Positions 8,482 to 18,754 of a stretch of 64,000 nt of DNA are shown here, one piece after another. The position numbers and the translations under genes were made by a program. The notes under the pieces are model-generated. The model worked only from the letters and a program-made list of their open reading frames with translations, ran no database searches and had not been told where the DNA came from. The stretch's first letter is position 1. Every line of letters begins with the position of its first letter. Source of the stretch: Pseudoalteromonas rhizosphaerae (GTDB taxonomy: Bacteria > Pseudomonadota > Gammaproteobacteria > Enterobacterales > Alteromonadaceae); NCBI RefSeq assembly GCF_902498845.1, contig NZ_CABVLM010000014.1, forward strand, positions 1 to 64,000, given 5' to 3'.

Positions 8482-10363
8482 TATGAGCTCCAGTGGTTAA
8501 TACTGCACTGCTAAGCGCATTTAAAGTTAAACTAATGTGTGCCTGCTCAGCTGTAATAGTTAGCTCGGCGTTTTGATTCGCCTCTAGCAAATCAAGCAAT
8601 TGTATTTTTTCGTTGGTATTTTGCGTCAGTGTGTTAAGTGGAATATCAATACTGATCTGACTGACTTGCTCAGCAAAATTACTCACCACCCAAATTTGTT
8701 GATTACCGATACTGCGGCTAAACGCAGCAACTTTTTCGCTGCCAGTAACCATCAGTGGTTGCATGTCACCAGCGACAACTGCTGGATGTTTACTCAACGC
8801 CATAACGGCTTTGTAATATTCACGTAATTGACCTTGTGCCGGTGTTAATAAAGCACCATCAAACTTGCCGTTGCTCATCCACGCTTGATGCGCTGGCACG
8901 CCAATGTAGTCAAAAATACTGGTGCGAGTTGGTTTGCCAAAGCCTGCATCTTCAGAGCCATCTTCACCCACATCTTGAGCAAAATATAATAGTGTTGGCG
9001 CACGGCTAATAAGGTTTGATACTACTAATGCGGGTTTGCCCTTTTCACTACTACCTGAAAAGTCAGGGCTGGCGATACGTTGTTCGTCATGGTTTTCTAA
9101 AAAGTGCAGCATATGCTGCTCTATGTCAGCCACTTTTTGCTGAGCATTAAAAATAGTTTCTGCCGGTTGCGTGCCTTGCATAACAGCTTTTAAGGTGTCG
9201 TAAAAGCCGACTTTATCGTACAAGTAATCCATTTTTCCTTGCTGGATATACGGGCGATATAGTGCGGGATTGTATACTTCGGCTAGTAAAAATGCCTCTG
9301 GGTTGTGCATCTTGATTGATGAGTTTAGAAAGCTCCAAAACTCTACTGGTACCATTTCGGCCATATCATAGCGAAAGCCATCTACGCCTTTATCGAGCCA
9401 ATATAGCGCGATATCACGAAACTTATACCAGCTGTTTGGCAACTCTTTATCCTGCCAAAACTCAAAGTGCGCGCGTAAATCTTTAGTAGCATACTCATCG
9501 GGCAGAGTTGGAAAGTCATAACTACCGTCAGGTTTTACGCCATAATTTACTTTAACTGTTTCGTACCAGTCGTTTATATCAGGCTTAGCAGCACGGGCAC
9601 CATTACCAGTCCATTTTGCAGGCGTTTCAGCAAATAAGTTATCAGCAAGTGGGTGGGCATTACCGCCTAGCACTTGGTAGTTTTCACTGGTTGGTACTTG
9701 AAATGACTGCCCAGTAACGTAATAAAAGTTATTATCGCGGGCATACTCTACGCTGGTGTCATCTTGCTCACCAAAATCTTTAACTCCAGCGGGTTTAGCG
9801 GTTGATTGATAATGACGCGCCACATGATTTGGCACAATATCAATGACCACTTTCATACCGTGTCGATGGGTGCGCTCAATTAATGCAGCAAACTCTTCGA
9901 GGCGGCGCTCTGGATTAATGGCTAAATCTGGGTTTACATCGTAATAATCTTTAATTGCATACGGCGAGCCGGCACGGCCTTTCACTACATCCGGGTCATC
10001 TTGGCTAATTCCATATTGGCTGTAATCGCCGACCAAAGCATGGTGTAACACGCCGGTATACCAAATATGGGTGGTACCAAGTTCTTTAATGCCACTTAAA
10101 GCAGCATCATTAAAGTCACTAAATGTGCCTACGCCATTTTGCTCTTTGGTTCCCCACGGAATATTGGCTGTTTGCGTATTACCAAATAAGCGCGTGAATA
10201 CCTGATACACAACCGGCTTTGAATGCTCGTTAACTTGTTCAGCTACCTTTTTGTCAGTACTGGGGGTTGTTGGCTCATCTGAGCAGCTCGACAATAACAA
10301 GCTACTAGCTAATACCCATGAGCCATATTTGAATGTACTAATTGTGGTTTTATTTGTTGTCAT
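8471..10363 (-). CDS. GH13 alpha-amylase-family lipoprotein
   Basis: A 630-residue alpha-glucan hydrolase with a lipoprotein signal ending LSSC (Cys27). GH13 motifs: DIVPNH (175-180), nucleophile Asp333 (GFRYDMAE), acid/base Glu362 (LLAEVY), third Asp426 (ENHDEQRI). An insert of roughly 110 residues lies between the first and second motifs, and a beta-sandwich-like C-terminal domain follows. It starts a leftward operon (amylase, MFS transporter, glucoamylase, second amylase). A palindromic operator (10465-10478) lies about 100 nt upstream of its ATG, so it probably has its own repressor-controlled promoter. It differs strongly from the GH13 protein at 2778-4490, so the two likely have complementary specificities. 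Confidence 0.87.
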   Translation of the reverse strand: MTTNKTTISTFKYGSWVLASSLLLSSCSDEPTTPSTDKKVAEQVNEHSKPVVYQVFTRLFGNTQTANIPWGTKEQNGVGTFSDFNDAALSGIKELGTTHIWYTGVLHHALVGDYSQYGISQDDPDVVKGRAGSPYAIKDYYDVNPDLAINPERRLEEFAALIERTHRHGMKVVIDIVPNHVARHYQSTAKPAGVKDFGEQDDTSVEYARDNNFYYVTGQSFQVPTSENYQVLGGNAHPLADNLFAETPAKWTGNGARAAKPDINDWYETVKVNYGVKPDGSYDFPTLPDEYATKDLRAHFEFWQDKELPNSWYKFRDIALYWLDKGVDGFRYDMAEMVPVEFWSFLNSSIKMHNPEAFLLAEVYNPALYRPYIQQGKMDYLYDKVGFYDTLKAVMQGTQPAETIFNAQQKVADIEQHMLHFLENHDEQRIASPDFSGSSEKGKPALVVSNLISRAPTLLYFAQDVGEDGSEDAGFGKPTRTSIFDYIGVPAHQAWMSNGKFDGALLTPAQGQLREYYKAVMALSKHPAVVAGDMQPLMVTGSEKVAAFSRSIGNQQIWVVSNFAEQVSQISIDIPLNTLTQNTNEKIQLLDLLEANQNAELTITAEQAHISLTLNALSSAVLTTGAHNEK

Positions 10364-10464
10364 AATGTTCTTACTTAGATCTGACGTTTTAATGGGTTGT
10401 CATTTAAACGTCATTTTTATTATAAATTTAATACTAAAGTGAACTGCCACTGACTGACAGCGGC

Positions 10465-10478
10465 TGCATACGTATTCA
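10465..10478. promoter_or_regulatory. MalR-like operator upstream of the amylase-transporter-glucoamylase operon
   Basis: TGCATACGTATTCA, a CG-centred near-palindrome typical of LacI-family operators. The same 14 bases recur at 18333-18346 and a perfect version at 18755-18770, all at promoters of this locus. The regulator is not encoded in the locus. Confidence 0.65.
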
Positions 10479-10486
10479 CACAGGCT

Positions 10487-12331
10487 TTATTCAATTATTA
10501 ATACCGTTGCACTCATAGGCGCTAAGGTCACTGTATCTGTTATATTTATTTGCTGTTCAGTAAAAAGACTCACAGCCTGTTTGTGTTGCCCAATAACCTC
10601 TTGCAGATACGCTAATGACCAGTTTTTTGCTGCGGTATTTTTATTTAAAAACACCAACAAAGTTTGCTGCTCACTTATCCGCGCGTAACTGTATATACCT
10701 GATTTAGGAATAAAATGAACCAGTTTACCTTGCGCTATTGCTGGGCTTTGCTTTCTAAAATTAAGTAAGGTGGTGATGGTTTGCTGCATATCACGCTGCT
10801 CATCTGATAACCCTTGTCCTGTAAAAGCATTACTTGGCTGACCTTTAAAACCACCGGGGAAATCAATACGGATATCACCGTGATCATTACTGCCCGTATT
10901 ATCAAGCAATACTTCGGTGCCATAATACATTTGTGCAATACCACGAGTGGTAAGCAACATAGTCATCGCCATTTTCGTTTTAGCAAGATCTTGCTTAAGC
11001 TGAGTGTAAACTCGGCTCATATCGTGGTTATCGGCAAACACGAGCAAGTTGTCTGGATTTGGGTATAAAAAGTCATTGGCGATTGATTGATACACTTTTA
11101 CCCAGCCAGTGTTCCAACTCTCCTCTTCATTAAGTGCTTGAATAAGTGACTCTTGTAATGAAAAATCCATCACGCTTGGTAAGCTTGAGGTATAGCCGTC
11201 GTTATTTACCTTTCCTGCTTGCCAATATGAAGCAATCGCAGGATTGGTGGTCCACTCTTCGCCAACAATATTAAAAGCGGGATACTCAGTCATTATGGCT
11301 TTAGTCCAGTCAGCTAAAAAGGCTTTGTCTGAATATGAATAGGTATCAACGCGAATACCGCTTAAGTCGGCGTATTCAATCCACCAAATAGCATTTTGGA
11401 TAAGGTAGTTTGCTAATAACGGTTGCCGCTGGTTTAGATCCGGCATTGTGGCTACAAACCAGCCATCGCTAAACTGGCGTTTATCAAACTCACTTGCATG
11501 TGGGTCTTGAATGGTTTGACGAGCATGGCTGGTAGCATGTTTACCGTTTGCAAACTCGCCATTAAAATTGATCCAATCTGATGTGGGTTTATCTGTCATC
11601 CATTCATGCTCAGAGCCAAAGTGATTAAGCACTAGGTCCATCACTATACCAATACCGTGTTGTTTCGCTTTGGCTGATAACTCTCGATATAACTCATTTG
11701 AGCCCATGCGTGGGTCGATAGTGTAAAAATCGGTAATTGCATAACCGTGATAAGAGTAGCTGGGCATATCATTTTCAAGCGGTGGTGTTAACCAAAGCTG
11801 GGTTATGCCCAGTTTTTGCAAATACGGCAGTGCGTTAATTACACCTTGAATGTCGCCACCGTGACGCCCACCTCGCTCAATTGGATTTGCAGCCTCAAGC
11901 ATTCCTTTTACTGTGTCGTTGCTGCTATCGCCATTAGCAAAGCGATCCGGATTAATTAAGTAAATGGTATCACTGCTATCAAAACCGTTACGTTTACTGC
12001 TATTAGCTTTACGTGCATGCAATTGATACTCAAAACGCTCCCCTGATTTGCTGCTAAACACTAAAACACCTGGCTTTGCGATTGGATTTATTTCAATATT
12101 TAAAAAAGCGTAATTTGGGTTATCGGTTTTAGTTACACTTTTTAAACTCACCCCTGAGTAAGATGCTAATTGCCATTGTTGCTTAGCAATACCTTGATCA
12201 TGCAGCATAATTTGCAAGGTATTATTTTGCATACCAACCCACCAGTTTTGTGGCTCAACGCGCATTTTTGCGTGCAGCTGAAAACTCAGCATTACTGTTA
12301 CTAACAGTAATGCGCTTTTTGATAGTCTCAT
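10487..12331 (-). CDS. Exported GH13 neopullulanase/cyclomaltodextrinase-like enzyme
   Basis: A 614-residue periplasmic alpha-glucanase. I chose the ATG at 12331 (MRLSKSALLL...), which has AGGA 7 nt upstream and gives a signal peptide cleaved near LHA-K (about residue 21). A longer frame to 12478 would run through the upstream halogenase. Residues 24-110 form an early-set beta domain, as in cyclomaltodextrinases and SusA-like neopullulanases. The GH13 barrel has DLVLNH (232-237), nucleophile Asp329 (GIRVDTYS), acid/base Glu358 (VGEEW) and Asp437 (DNHDMSRV). The stop of the halogenase gene lies 13 nt upstream, so the halogenases and this enzyme form one operon. Confidence 0.87.
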   Translation of the reverse strand: MRLSKSALLLVTVMLSFQLHAKMRVEPQNWWVGMQNNTLQIMLHDQGIAKQQWQLASYSGVSLKSVTKTDNPNYAFLNIEINPIAKPGVLVFSSKSGERFEYQLHARKANSSKRNGFDSSDTIYLINPDRFANGDSSNDTVKGMLEAANPIERGGRHGGDIQGVINALPYLQKLGITQLWLTPPLENDMPSYSYHGYAITDFYTIDPRMGSNELYRELSAKAKQHGIGIVMDLVLNHFGSEHEWMTDKPTSDWINFNGEFANGKHATSHARQTIQDPHASEFDKRQFSDGWFVATMPDLNQRQPLLANYLIQNAIWWIEYADLSGIRVDTYSYSDKAFLADWTKAIMTEYPAFNIVGEEWTTNPAIASYWQAGKVNNDGYTSSLPSVMDFSLQESLIQALNEEESWNTGWVKVYQSIANDFLYPNPDNLLVFADNHDMSRVYTQLKQDLAKTKMAMTMLLTTRGIAQMYYGTEVLLDNTGSNDHGDIRIDFPGGFKGQPSNAFTGQGLSDEQRDMQQTITTLLNFRKQSPAIAQGKLVHFIPKSGIYSYARISEQQTLLVFLNKNTAAKNWSLAYLQEVIGQHKQAVSLFTEQQINITDTVTLAPMSATVLIIE

Positions 12332-12344
12332 ATTAATATCCTGA

Positions 12345-13832
12345 TTATTTTTGCTGCGGGATGATGGGTGTAAGCGCTCTAAAATGGCTTGCACACTGAT
12401 GGTTAAAATTATAAAGCTCTTTAATTTGCTGTTGTTGCGTATAACTTGGCTTAGCAACGCTAGGAGGGAAAACGCCATAACCGCTCAATAAGGTATGCCA
12501 CGACAGACTTGAATAGTAGTTTTCAATCCCTTGATGGGCAATTTCGCTGGTTAAATCATTACGCGATAACCAGCACTGAAAAATATTTTTTAGCGAGGCT
12601 GATAGCATTTCATTTTGACCATTTGCTTGCCAATACTCTGTATCTCGCCGATTGGATGCGCGATAGTGACATACAATATAATCGCGAATACCTTCTATAC
12701 GGTTATTAATTTGCGTATTGAACGAATCACGCTTTGCTTCACTCGGTTGGTTATGCTCAAAACATGCGATAAACGATTCGATTGTTTGCTGCACTAAATG
12801 TAAAGCAGTTGCTTCAAGAGGTTCAATAAAGCCTTGCGATAAACCTACAGCTAAACAGTTTTTATACCAATGTTGCTTAACTCGTCCTACTTTTATTGTT
12901 AGCTTACGTGCAGATACATCGCAATTGAGTAAGCCGAGTGTGGTTCTAAGTTCTGTTTCTGCTTCATCAGCACTGCAAAAGTCTTGGCTGTAAACATAAC
13001 CATTGCCAATACGATTGGTAAGCGGAATAGCCCATTGCCATCCATATTTTAATGCGGTTGAAGTAGTTTGTGGGGCTTGTAATTGATTACTCATTGTCGG
13101 CAGTACAATAGCACTGTCGTTAAATAGATTTTCTTTAAAACTAAGCCAAGGTACGGCTAATGCTTGCTGAATAAGCAATCCTTTAAAACCACTACAATCG
13201 ATAAAAAAATCAGCTGCAATACACTGCGGTCCATCACTGTTTTCATCGAGAACAAGCTGCTTGATATTGCCTGCGGAATCAAGCTCAACCTGCGCGATGG
13301 TGCTTTTTAGGTGCTTAACGCCTTTGCTTGTTGCTCTATTAGCTAAAAATAGCCCAAGCAGTCCCGAGTCAAAATGATAACCATAACTTTGCTGAAATGG
13401 AAAGTCCGCTTGAGTATGTGGCCCACGCTGTTGCTTAGCTAAGTAGGCTGCTAAAAAATAGCTGTCGGGATGTGCATCAATCGCTATACCTTGACGTTTT
13501 AACAAACAACTTTTTATAAATTGCTGCTGTGTATGTAAATCCGTCTGCCCATAAAATGAGTGAAAATACTGCTCATGACCTGGATGGGTAGACCAATTTT
13601 TAAATTCAATCCCCAGTTTGTAGGTTGCATTGCATTGAGGCATCCACTCACTTTCGCTAATATTTAATGTATCGAAGAATTGTTTTAACTGCGCAGTCGA
13701 GCCTTCACCAACACCAATAGGCGCAATTGTTGGTGATTCAATTAAAGTGACATGGGTATTAGTGAGAGAATGATTTAATAAATTAGCAGCCATCCACCCT
13801 GCTGTACCACCACCAACAATAATAATATTCAT
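12345..13832 (-). CDS. Tryptophan-halogenase-family flavoprotein (first of two)
   Basis: A 495-residue flavin-dependent halogenase-family protein. It shows the FAD-binding GGGTAGW (7-13), a Lys at the catalytic position in TYKLGIEFKNW (Lys72), the family motif WxWxIP as WQWAIP (265-270), and GFIEPLEATALHL (334-347) around the conserved glutamate. There is no signal peptide, so it is cytoplasmic. Characterised relatives (PrnA, RebH) chlorinate tryptophan using FADH2. Relatives in carbohydrate loci near TonB-dependent receptors are common but their substrate is unknown. Its ATG follows the stop of the second copy by 1 nt (TAGTATG). No flavin reductase is seen in the window. Confidence 0.85.
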   Translation of the reverse strand: MNIIIVGGGTAGWMAANLLNHSLTNTHVTLIESPTIAPIGVGEGSTAQLKQFFDTLNISESEWMPQCNATYKLGIEFKNWSTHPGHEQYFHSFYGQTDLHTQQQFIKSCLLKRQGIAIDAHPDSYFLAAYLAKQQRGPHTQADFPFQQSYGYHFDSGLLGLFLANRATSKGVKHLKSTIAQVELDSAGNIKQLVLDENSDGPQCIAADFFIDCSGFKGLLIQQALAVPWLSFKENLFNDSAIVLPTMSNQLQAPQTTSTALKYGWQWAIPLTNRIGNGYVYSQDFCSADEAETELRTTLGLLNCDVSARKLTIKVGRVKQHWYKNCLAVGLSQGFIEPLEATALHLVQQTIESFIACFEHNQPSEAKRDSFNTQINNRIEGIRDYIVCHYRASNRRDTEYWQANGQNEMLSASLKNIFQCWLSRNDLTSEIAHQGIENYYSSLSWHTLLSGYGVFPPSVAKPSYTQQQQIKELYNFNHQCASHFRALTPIIPQQK

Positions 13833-13833
13833 A

Positions 13834-15345
13834 CTAGATCTGGCCTTTTGCTAACTCTGAACAACGACAAAATCGGTGTAAATATTGCTCATGTGTTGGT
13901 AAGTGAGTAACGTATTGCTGTTGGATAGTCGCTATATTGGATAAGAACTCATCAAGCTCAGAATCTGAAATTGCACGTGCGAGCGGGTGATAACTTTGTG
14001 GTCGGATCCCTTGTCCAATTAAAACTTGTAGCCAAGCAACCTCTGAAAAAAGTTCATCTGCTTGTATTGAAAGCGTGCCTGTTCGTTTAAATAGTGCAAT
14101 ACGTTGCTGTAATGAGTCAGGTAATGTCATAGCGCCACACCGTTGCCAAAATGGAGACTGCTTTTGATTAACAGCGTAATGCAAAATAATAAAATCACGA
14201 ATTTTTTCAAATTCATTTTTGGCTTGTAAATTATAAGCATGCGCCGATAACTCACAATCAGGGTGCGCCGGAAATAACTTAATAAACCGAGCTATACTGG
14301 TTTGTATTAAATGTAAGCTGGTAGATTCCAAAGGTTCTAAAAAGCCACTAGATAAACCAATACTTAAACAGTTTTTAAACCACTGCTGTTCGCGTCTTCC
14401 TGGCGTGAACTTAATATGTTTTGGGGCCGTTATGGTCTCAGTTTCTAAACTATTTAATAACTGTTGTTCAGCTTGTTCAGCACTCATAAATTGGCTGCTA
14501 TATACCAGCCCATTCCCCACTCTATTTTGCAGCGGAATTTGCCATTGCCACCCGGCATCTTTTGCAATCGAACGAGTAAATGGCGGCGTATTTTTCAGCG
14601 GTTTAGTTTGCACTGCAATTGCACGATCACAGAAAAGCCAATGCTGATAACTTTGGTATTTAACCCCCAACGCCTGTTCAATCAAGTGTGCACTGGAGCC
14701 GCTGCAATCAATAAAAAAATCACCTTTTATGGTTTGTTCATCACTGAGTTCAAGTGTTTTAATCAAGCCATTATCGTCTAATTTTACAGACTCCATCGTA
14801 CCACTGAGATATTCTACACCTTGCGCAATTGCAAACTCTTGTAATAACTTTGCGTATTTGCCCGCATCAAAGTGATAAGCATAAGTAAGCCCAGCTAAAG
14901 GCGTTTTACCAATCTGTGGATTTGGGTGGAATTTATTATGGTTTGCCGCAATGGCATTAACACTGAAGTCCCATAAGGTTTGCGTTGTTTTGCTTTGGTT
15001 GCTTTTGAGCCAAAAGTGATGAAATGGGGTGATCCCAAGCCCTCTGCCAATATCACCAAATGCATGCTGGTAACTATCGCCTTGTTGGCCCCAATTTTCA
15101 AATTGAATACCAAGTTTATAAGTGCCTTGAGTGCGCTTTAAAAAAACGTGTTCATCAAGCCCCAAGACATTGTTGAAAGTCTGTATCGCAGGGATAGTTG
15201 CCTCCCCTACACCAACAGTTGGAATATCGGGTGATTCTATTAAAGTGATTGATAGCTGCTTAGAAAACACTTTTGCTAACATCGCAGCGGTCATCCAACC
15301 TGCACTGCCGCCGCCTAAGATAACAATTTTTTCTATCGCTTTCAT
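13834..15345 (-). CDS. Tryptophan-halogenase-family flavoprotein (second of two)
   Basis: A 503-residue paralogue of the next gene. Motifs: GGGSAGWMTA (11-20), catalytic-position Lys77 in TYKLGIQFENW, WQWQIP (266-271), and GFLEPLESTSLHL near residue 340. It is the first gene of the halogenase-halogenase-GH13 operon, with a strong GAGGAG ribosome site. The receptor terminator at 15363-15390 lies just upstream, so transcription probably depends on readthrough or on a promoter in the 100 bp in front. All motifs needed for FAD and HOCl chemistry are present, so I see no sign that it has lost activity. A role in sugar uptake is inferred from context only. Confidence 0.85.
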   Translation of the reverse strand: MKAIEKIVILGGGSAGWMTAAMLAKVFSKQLSITLIESPDIPTVGVGEATIPAIQTFNNVLGLDEHVFLKRTQGTYKLGIQFENWGQQGDSYQHAFGDIGRGLGITPFHHFWLKSNQSKTTQTLWDFSVNAIAANHNKFHPNPQIGKTPLAGLTYAYHFDAGKYAKLLQEFAIAQGVEYLSGTMESVKLDDNGLIKTLELSDEQTIKGDFFIDCSGSSAHLIEQALGVKYQSYQHWLFCDRAIAVQTKPLKNTPPFTRSIAKDAGWQWQIPLQNRVGNGLVYSSQFMSAEQAEQQLLNSLETETITAPKHIKFTPGRREQQWFKNCLSIGLSSGFLEPLESTSLHLIQTSIARFIKLFPAHPDCELSAHAYNLQAKNEFEKIRDFIILHYAVNQKQSPFWQRCGAMTLPDSLQQRIALFKRTGTLSIQADELFSEVAWLQVLIGQGIRPQSYHPLARAISDSELDEFLSNIATIQQQYVTHLPTHEQYLHRFCRCSELAKGQI

Positions 15346-15362
15346 TTATCACTCCTCACAAA

Positions 15363-15390
15363 TAAAAAAGGGATCTCTATTGAGATCCCT
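15363..15390 (-). terminator. Rho-independent terminator after the maltodextrin receptor
   Basis: AGGGATCTC pairs with GAGATCCCT (9-bp stem, 4-nt loop), followed on the minus strand by six T. It lies between the receptor stop (15450) and the halogenase start (15345), and may be partly read through. Confidence 0.75.
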
Positions 15391-15449
15391 AGTATCTTGT
15401 CTCAATCGCGTTTAATACAACTGAATCATACTGACTTGGGTATATTTAA

Positions 15450-18200
15450 TTAAAATTTATAAGCAAAGCCTAATAAATAATTAGCCCCATAGCTTTGATA
15501 ATCACGTACCGTTGCTTTATTGCCGTCATGATAAGTTACAAACGGCTCATCAGTTAAGTTTTGTGCTTGTAGCGATACAGTAAGACCTTGTAATGCTTCA
15601 ATGCTAGACTCAGAGAAATCGTAACCAATTTGGGCATCCCAGATAGTCTCTTCTGCAACAACGACCGTTGTTCTTGCTAATGATAGACCATTTACTTCAC
15701 CTAAGAAGTCAGAGCGGTAACGCATACTCACACGTGCTTGAAAACCGTAGTTTTCATAATAAAGTGTCCAGTTATAAACTTTATCTGATAGACCTGGAAT
15801 TTCTTCTTTCTCACCATTGAGGTTATCAAGCGAAGAATCTAAAAAGGTAGCGCTAATAACTGTACCAAAGCCTTCAAGGCTATCGCTGAGTATATTACCT
15901 GGTAATGTCGCTGTTAACTCAAGGCCTGATACTTTTGCATCGCCTACGTTATCCCATGCGCTCACTAGACCTTGGTTAGTGATCGGCACTTCACCATTAG
16001 GTGTATCAACATCAGCAAAATCACCCACTATTTGCGTGTTGAACTGCCAATCTTCTATGTCTTTATGAAATAAAGCAGCTGCAAAATAACCTTCCGCACT
16101 AAAGTAATACTCATACGATAAGTCGATTTGATTAGCAATAACAGGACGCAAACTTGGGTTACCGCCACTTGCACTCCACGGTGAATTTTCTAGATTAGTC
16201 GGTGGTGTTGTAACGTTGTTTTTTGCCGCATCAAAGCTGTAGCTGTTACTTGCATTCATACGATCCATACGTGAACGCGACATTGTACGAGCTAAACCAA
16301 AGCGTAGCATTTGATCTTCAGTCAACGATAAGTTCAAGTTCAAGCTTGGTAAAAATTCGGTATACTTGTCGCCTGCTCTATTTGATTGTACACGGACAAG
16401 CCCTGTATCCGGATCTGAATCAACCGCATAACCGTCAGAGCTTTGATCTGTATTTACAATTTGCAAGCCCACGTTGCCGCGTGCAGGTAAACCAAACAAT
16501 TCAGTATCTAAATCAGCTTTAACATAGGCAGTTAAAATATCCTCTTGTACAGTCCAAATATTTGCCCAACGGCCTGTATCAGTATCAGCTTGATTAAATG
16601 AATCGTACGCGCCGCTGTTGTATAGGGCTAACGAATCATACGCAATCATGTCACCCATACCAATAAAATCAAGTGATACTGAGCCTAGGTAGTATTCATC
16701 TGGGATACGCACCATTTCAGGATACTGCTTGAGGCGCAGGTACTCACCGGTATCTTGTTTATCTTTTTCACGGCTGCTGTAGTTAACACCAAATTCAACT
16801 TGGCTTATCGGGCTGTTTTCAATGTAAGTTTTTGCACTTAACTTTAATGATGCTAATTCATCTTCAACATGTGGTCTATTTAAAAAGCCATCTTGACCAT
16901 CGCCACCAACAACACTATTTCCCCAAGTACGTGCTGCGCCCAGTTGAAATAAATCACGGTCTGAATAATCAAGTGTAGGGGTAAAAATGGCGCCAGCCAT
17001 ACCACTGTCAAGGCTGTATTGTAGGTTATCACCAAGGCCTTCGTTGTCACCACGTCCTGTCGCTGCATAGCTTTCAAGACCCCAGACATCACGTTCAACC
17101 TTTGAATAACTCACATCAGCAGCCACTTGCCAGCTGTCATTTATATCGTATTCAACGTTAAAACCAAGCGCGAGTAAATCAGCAGTCCTAAAGTTTACGT
17201 CATTACGAACTAAGGTTTTAATATTATTAACTTGGCCTTGAGTAACAACGCCACCATTGGTAGCTAACGATTCATAATTTGTATCTGCACGACCTGAATT
17301 TAATGGCAGCTCTATGCCTCGTAATATTTGCTTATCTTCAAAATCAACATACATCGCATCGGCGGTAATATGCAGTTTATCTGATGGTGCAAACTCAAGC
17401 ACACCTAAAAAGCTATCTCTTGTTAGCTCTGATGAACGTGCATAAGGCTTAGCGCCCGTCAAACGTAAATCGCCATCAGCACCACTTGGATCATAACCCC
17501 ATGCATTCCAGCGTTGTTCTTGATTTGGTGATTCCATGTGGGCATAAGCAAATGCAACACCAATGGTATCGTCAGCAAATTGATCTACATAACCAAACGA
17601 ACCACGATAACCTTTATTATCCATTTCTGGATTAACTGCATCCATTTCGTTTTGTTCAAAACGCACATTTGCAGTAATTGATTGTTCACCGGCTGATAGA
17701 GGACGCGTAGAGCGTAAATCAACGGTACCGCCAATCCCTTGGGTCGTTAAAGATGCGTCTGGCGTTTTGTATACAACAACTTCGCTGATCACTTCTGACG
17801 GGTATAAGTCGTATTCAACACCACGGTTATCACCAATCGATACTTGCTCACGACCATTAAATGTTGTGGTACTAAAGTCTTCGCCCATACCACGAATAGT
17901 AATTGAACTTGCACGGCCATCTAATCGTTGCGCGGCAAGACCAGGTAGACGCGCAATTGATTCTGCAATAGACGAATCTGGTAACTTACCAATATCTTCT
18001 GCTGAGATTGCCTCTACTACTGAGCTGCTGAAACGTTTAGTGTCGATAGCTTGAATTAAACTACGACGAAAACCTTTCACTTCAATGACTTCTAAATCTT
18101 CATTCGCAGTTGTTTGTTGCTCAGCTGCAAAACCTGACATGCTAGTTAAGCCTGCGGTTGCAAGTGCAATTGTTAATATACTTGGTTTGAACATAGACAT
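15450..18200 (-). CDS. TonB-dependent receptor, probable maltodextrin uptake
   Basis: A 916-residue outer-membrane receptor importing substrate with TonB energy. I chose the ATG at 18200 (MSMFKPS), with GGGA 8 nt upstream, over a TTG seven codons earlier. The signal peptide ends near SGFAAEQ. A plug domain follows (about 35-170: VIEVKGFRRSL, SIAESIARLPG, RGMGEDFSTTTFNGR, YKTPDA, GIGGTVDLRSTRPL). The long beta-barrel ends in a C-terminal aromatic (GFAYKF). The plug is of the TonB-Xanth-Caul type, common among sugar receptors such as Caulobacter MalA. Two copies of the operator (18333 and 18755) lie in the divergent region upstream. The substrate is inferred from the surrounding glucan genes. 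Confidence 0.88.
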   Translation of the reverse strand: MSMFKPSILTIALATAGLTSMSGFAAEQQTTANEDLEVIEVKGFRRSLIQAIDTKRFSSSVVEAISAEDIGKLPDSSIAESIARLPGLAAQRLDGRASSITIRGMGEDFSTTTFNGREQVSIGDNRGVEYDLYPSEVISEVVVYKTPDASLTTQGIGGTVDLRSTRPLSAGEQSITANVRFEQNEMDAVNPEMDNKGYRGSFGYVDQFADDTIGVAFAYAHMESPNQEQRWNAWGYDPSGADGDLRLTGAKPYARSSELTRDSFLGVLEFAPSDKLHITADAMYVDFEDKQILRGIELPLNSGRADTNYESLATNGGVVTQGQVNNIKTLVRNDVNFRTADLLALGFNVEYDINDSWQVAADVSYSKVERDVWGLESYAATGRGDNEGLGDNLQYSLDSGMAGAIFTPTLDYSDRDLFQLGAARTWGNSVVGGDGQDGFLNRPHVEDELASLKLSAKTYIENSPISQVEFGVNYSSREKDKQDTGEYLRLKQYPEMVRIPDEYYLGSVSLDFIGMGDMIAYDSLALYNSGAYDSFNQADTDTGRWANIWTVQEDILTAYVKADLDTELFGLPARGNVGLQIVNTDQSSDGYAVDSDPDTGLVRVQSNRAGDKYTEFLPSLNLNLSLTEDQMLRFGLARTMSRSRMDRMNASNSYSFDAAKNNVTTPPTNLENSPWSASGGNPSLRPVIANQIDLSYEYYFSAEGYFAAALFHKDIEDWQFNTQIVGDFADVDTPNGEVPITNQGLVSAWDNVGDAKVSGLELTATLPGNILSDSLEGFGTVISATFLDSSLDNLNGEKEEIPGLSDKVYNWTLYYENYGFQARVSMRYRSDFLGEVNGLSLARTTVVVAEETIWDAQIGYDFSESSIEALQGLTVSLQAQNLTDEPFVTYHDGNKATVRDYQSYGANYLLGFAYKF

Positions 18201-18332
18201 GATGTGTTTCCCGTTACCCAATTTTATATTACTAACTTTTAGCGAGTTGCTTGTGATAGAAGCAAACCATTTGTTAGCTATTTTGTTGTCAGGATGAATA
18301 TTAACGCCCGCCTTATTTTTTTAACAACTTTA

Positions 18333-18346
18333 TGCATACGTATTCA
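18333..18346. promoter_or_regulatory. MalR-like operator, receptor side
   Basis: TGCATACGTATTCA, identical base for base to the site at 10465-10478. It lies 133 nt upstream of the receptor ATG. Confidence 0.65.
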
Positions 18347-18754
18347 GGCTAGTACAAAACCAACAAAGTTAACAAAAAATTCACACAAATAATGGCAACA
18401 CCTTGTTTTTATAGGTATAAAGAGGGGATAATTGATCATTCTATTTTATAAAAGAAATATGTACTGCTTCGAGCTCCTTCAGCGCGGCGATTTACAGTTT
18501 AATACCTTAATTATTAGTGCATTCACACTTTGCATTCGAGTCCCGATCGCCCCCCTCACAAAATGCCAATTGGTAAGACCATTAATGGCGCTGCACCATA
18601 ACGCTACAGAACCCATATAATATGCACCAAGTTGGATTTGCTACTTTGTTAATGATACGAAAACGAGAATTGGTAAACATCTATTTGCCGCTCACATACC
18701 TTTGTTAATAGGTTTTTCAGAAGCTGTTTTCCTTATCAAAGCGATCTATTTAGC

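Noticed and set aside
12332..12478. N-terminal extension of the neopullulanase-like gene
   Set aside because: The extended frame overlaps the halogenase gene, lacks a ribosome site, and puts the signal peptide internal; ATG 12331 has an AGGA site.
14464..14781. ORF of 105 codons on the plus strand
   Set aside because: Lies wholly antisense to the second halogenase gene, no ribosome site and no family; a coding shadow.
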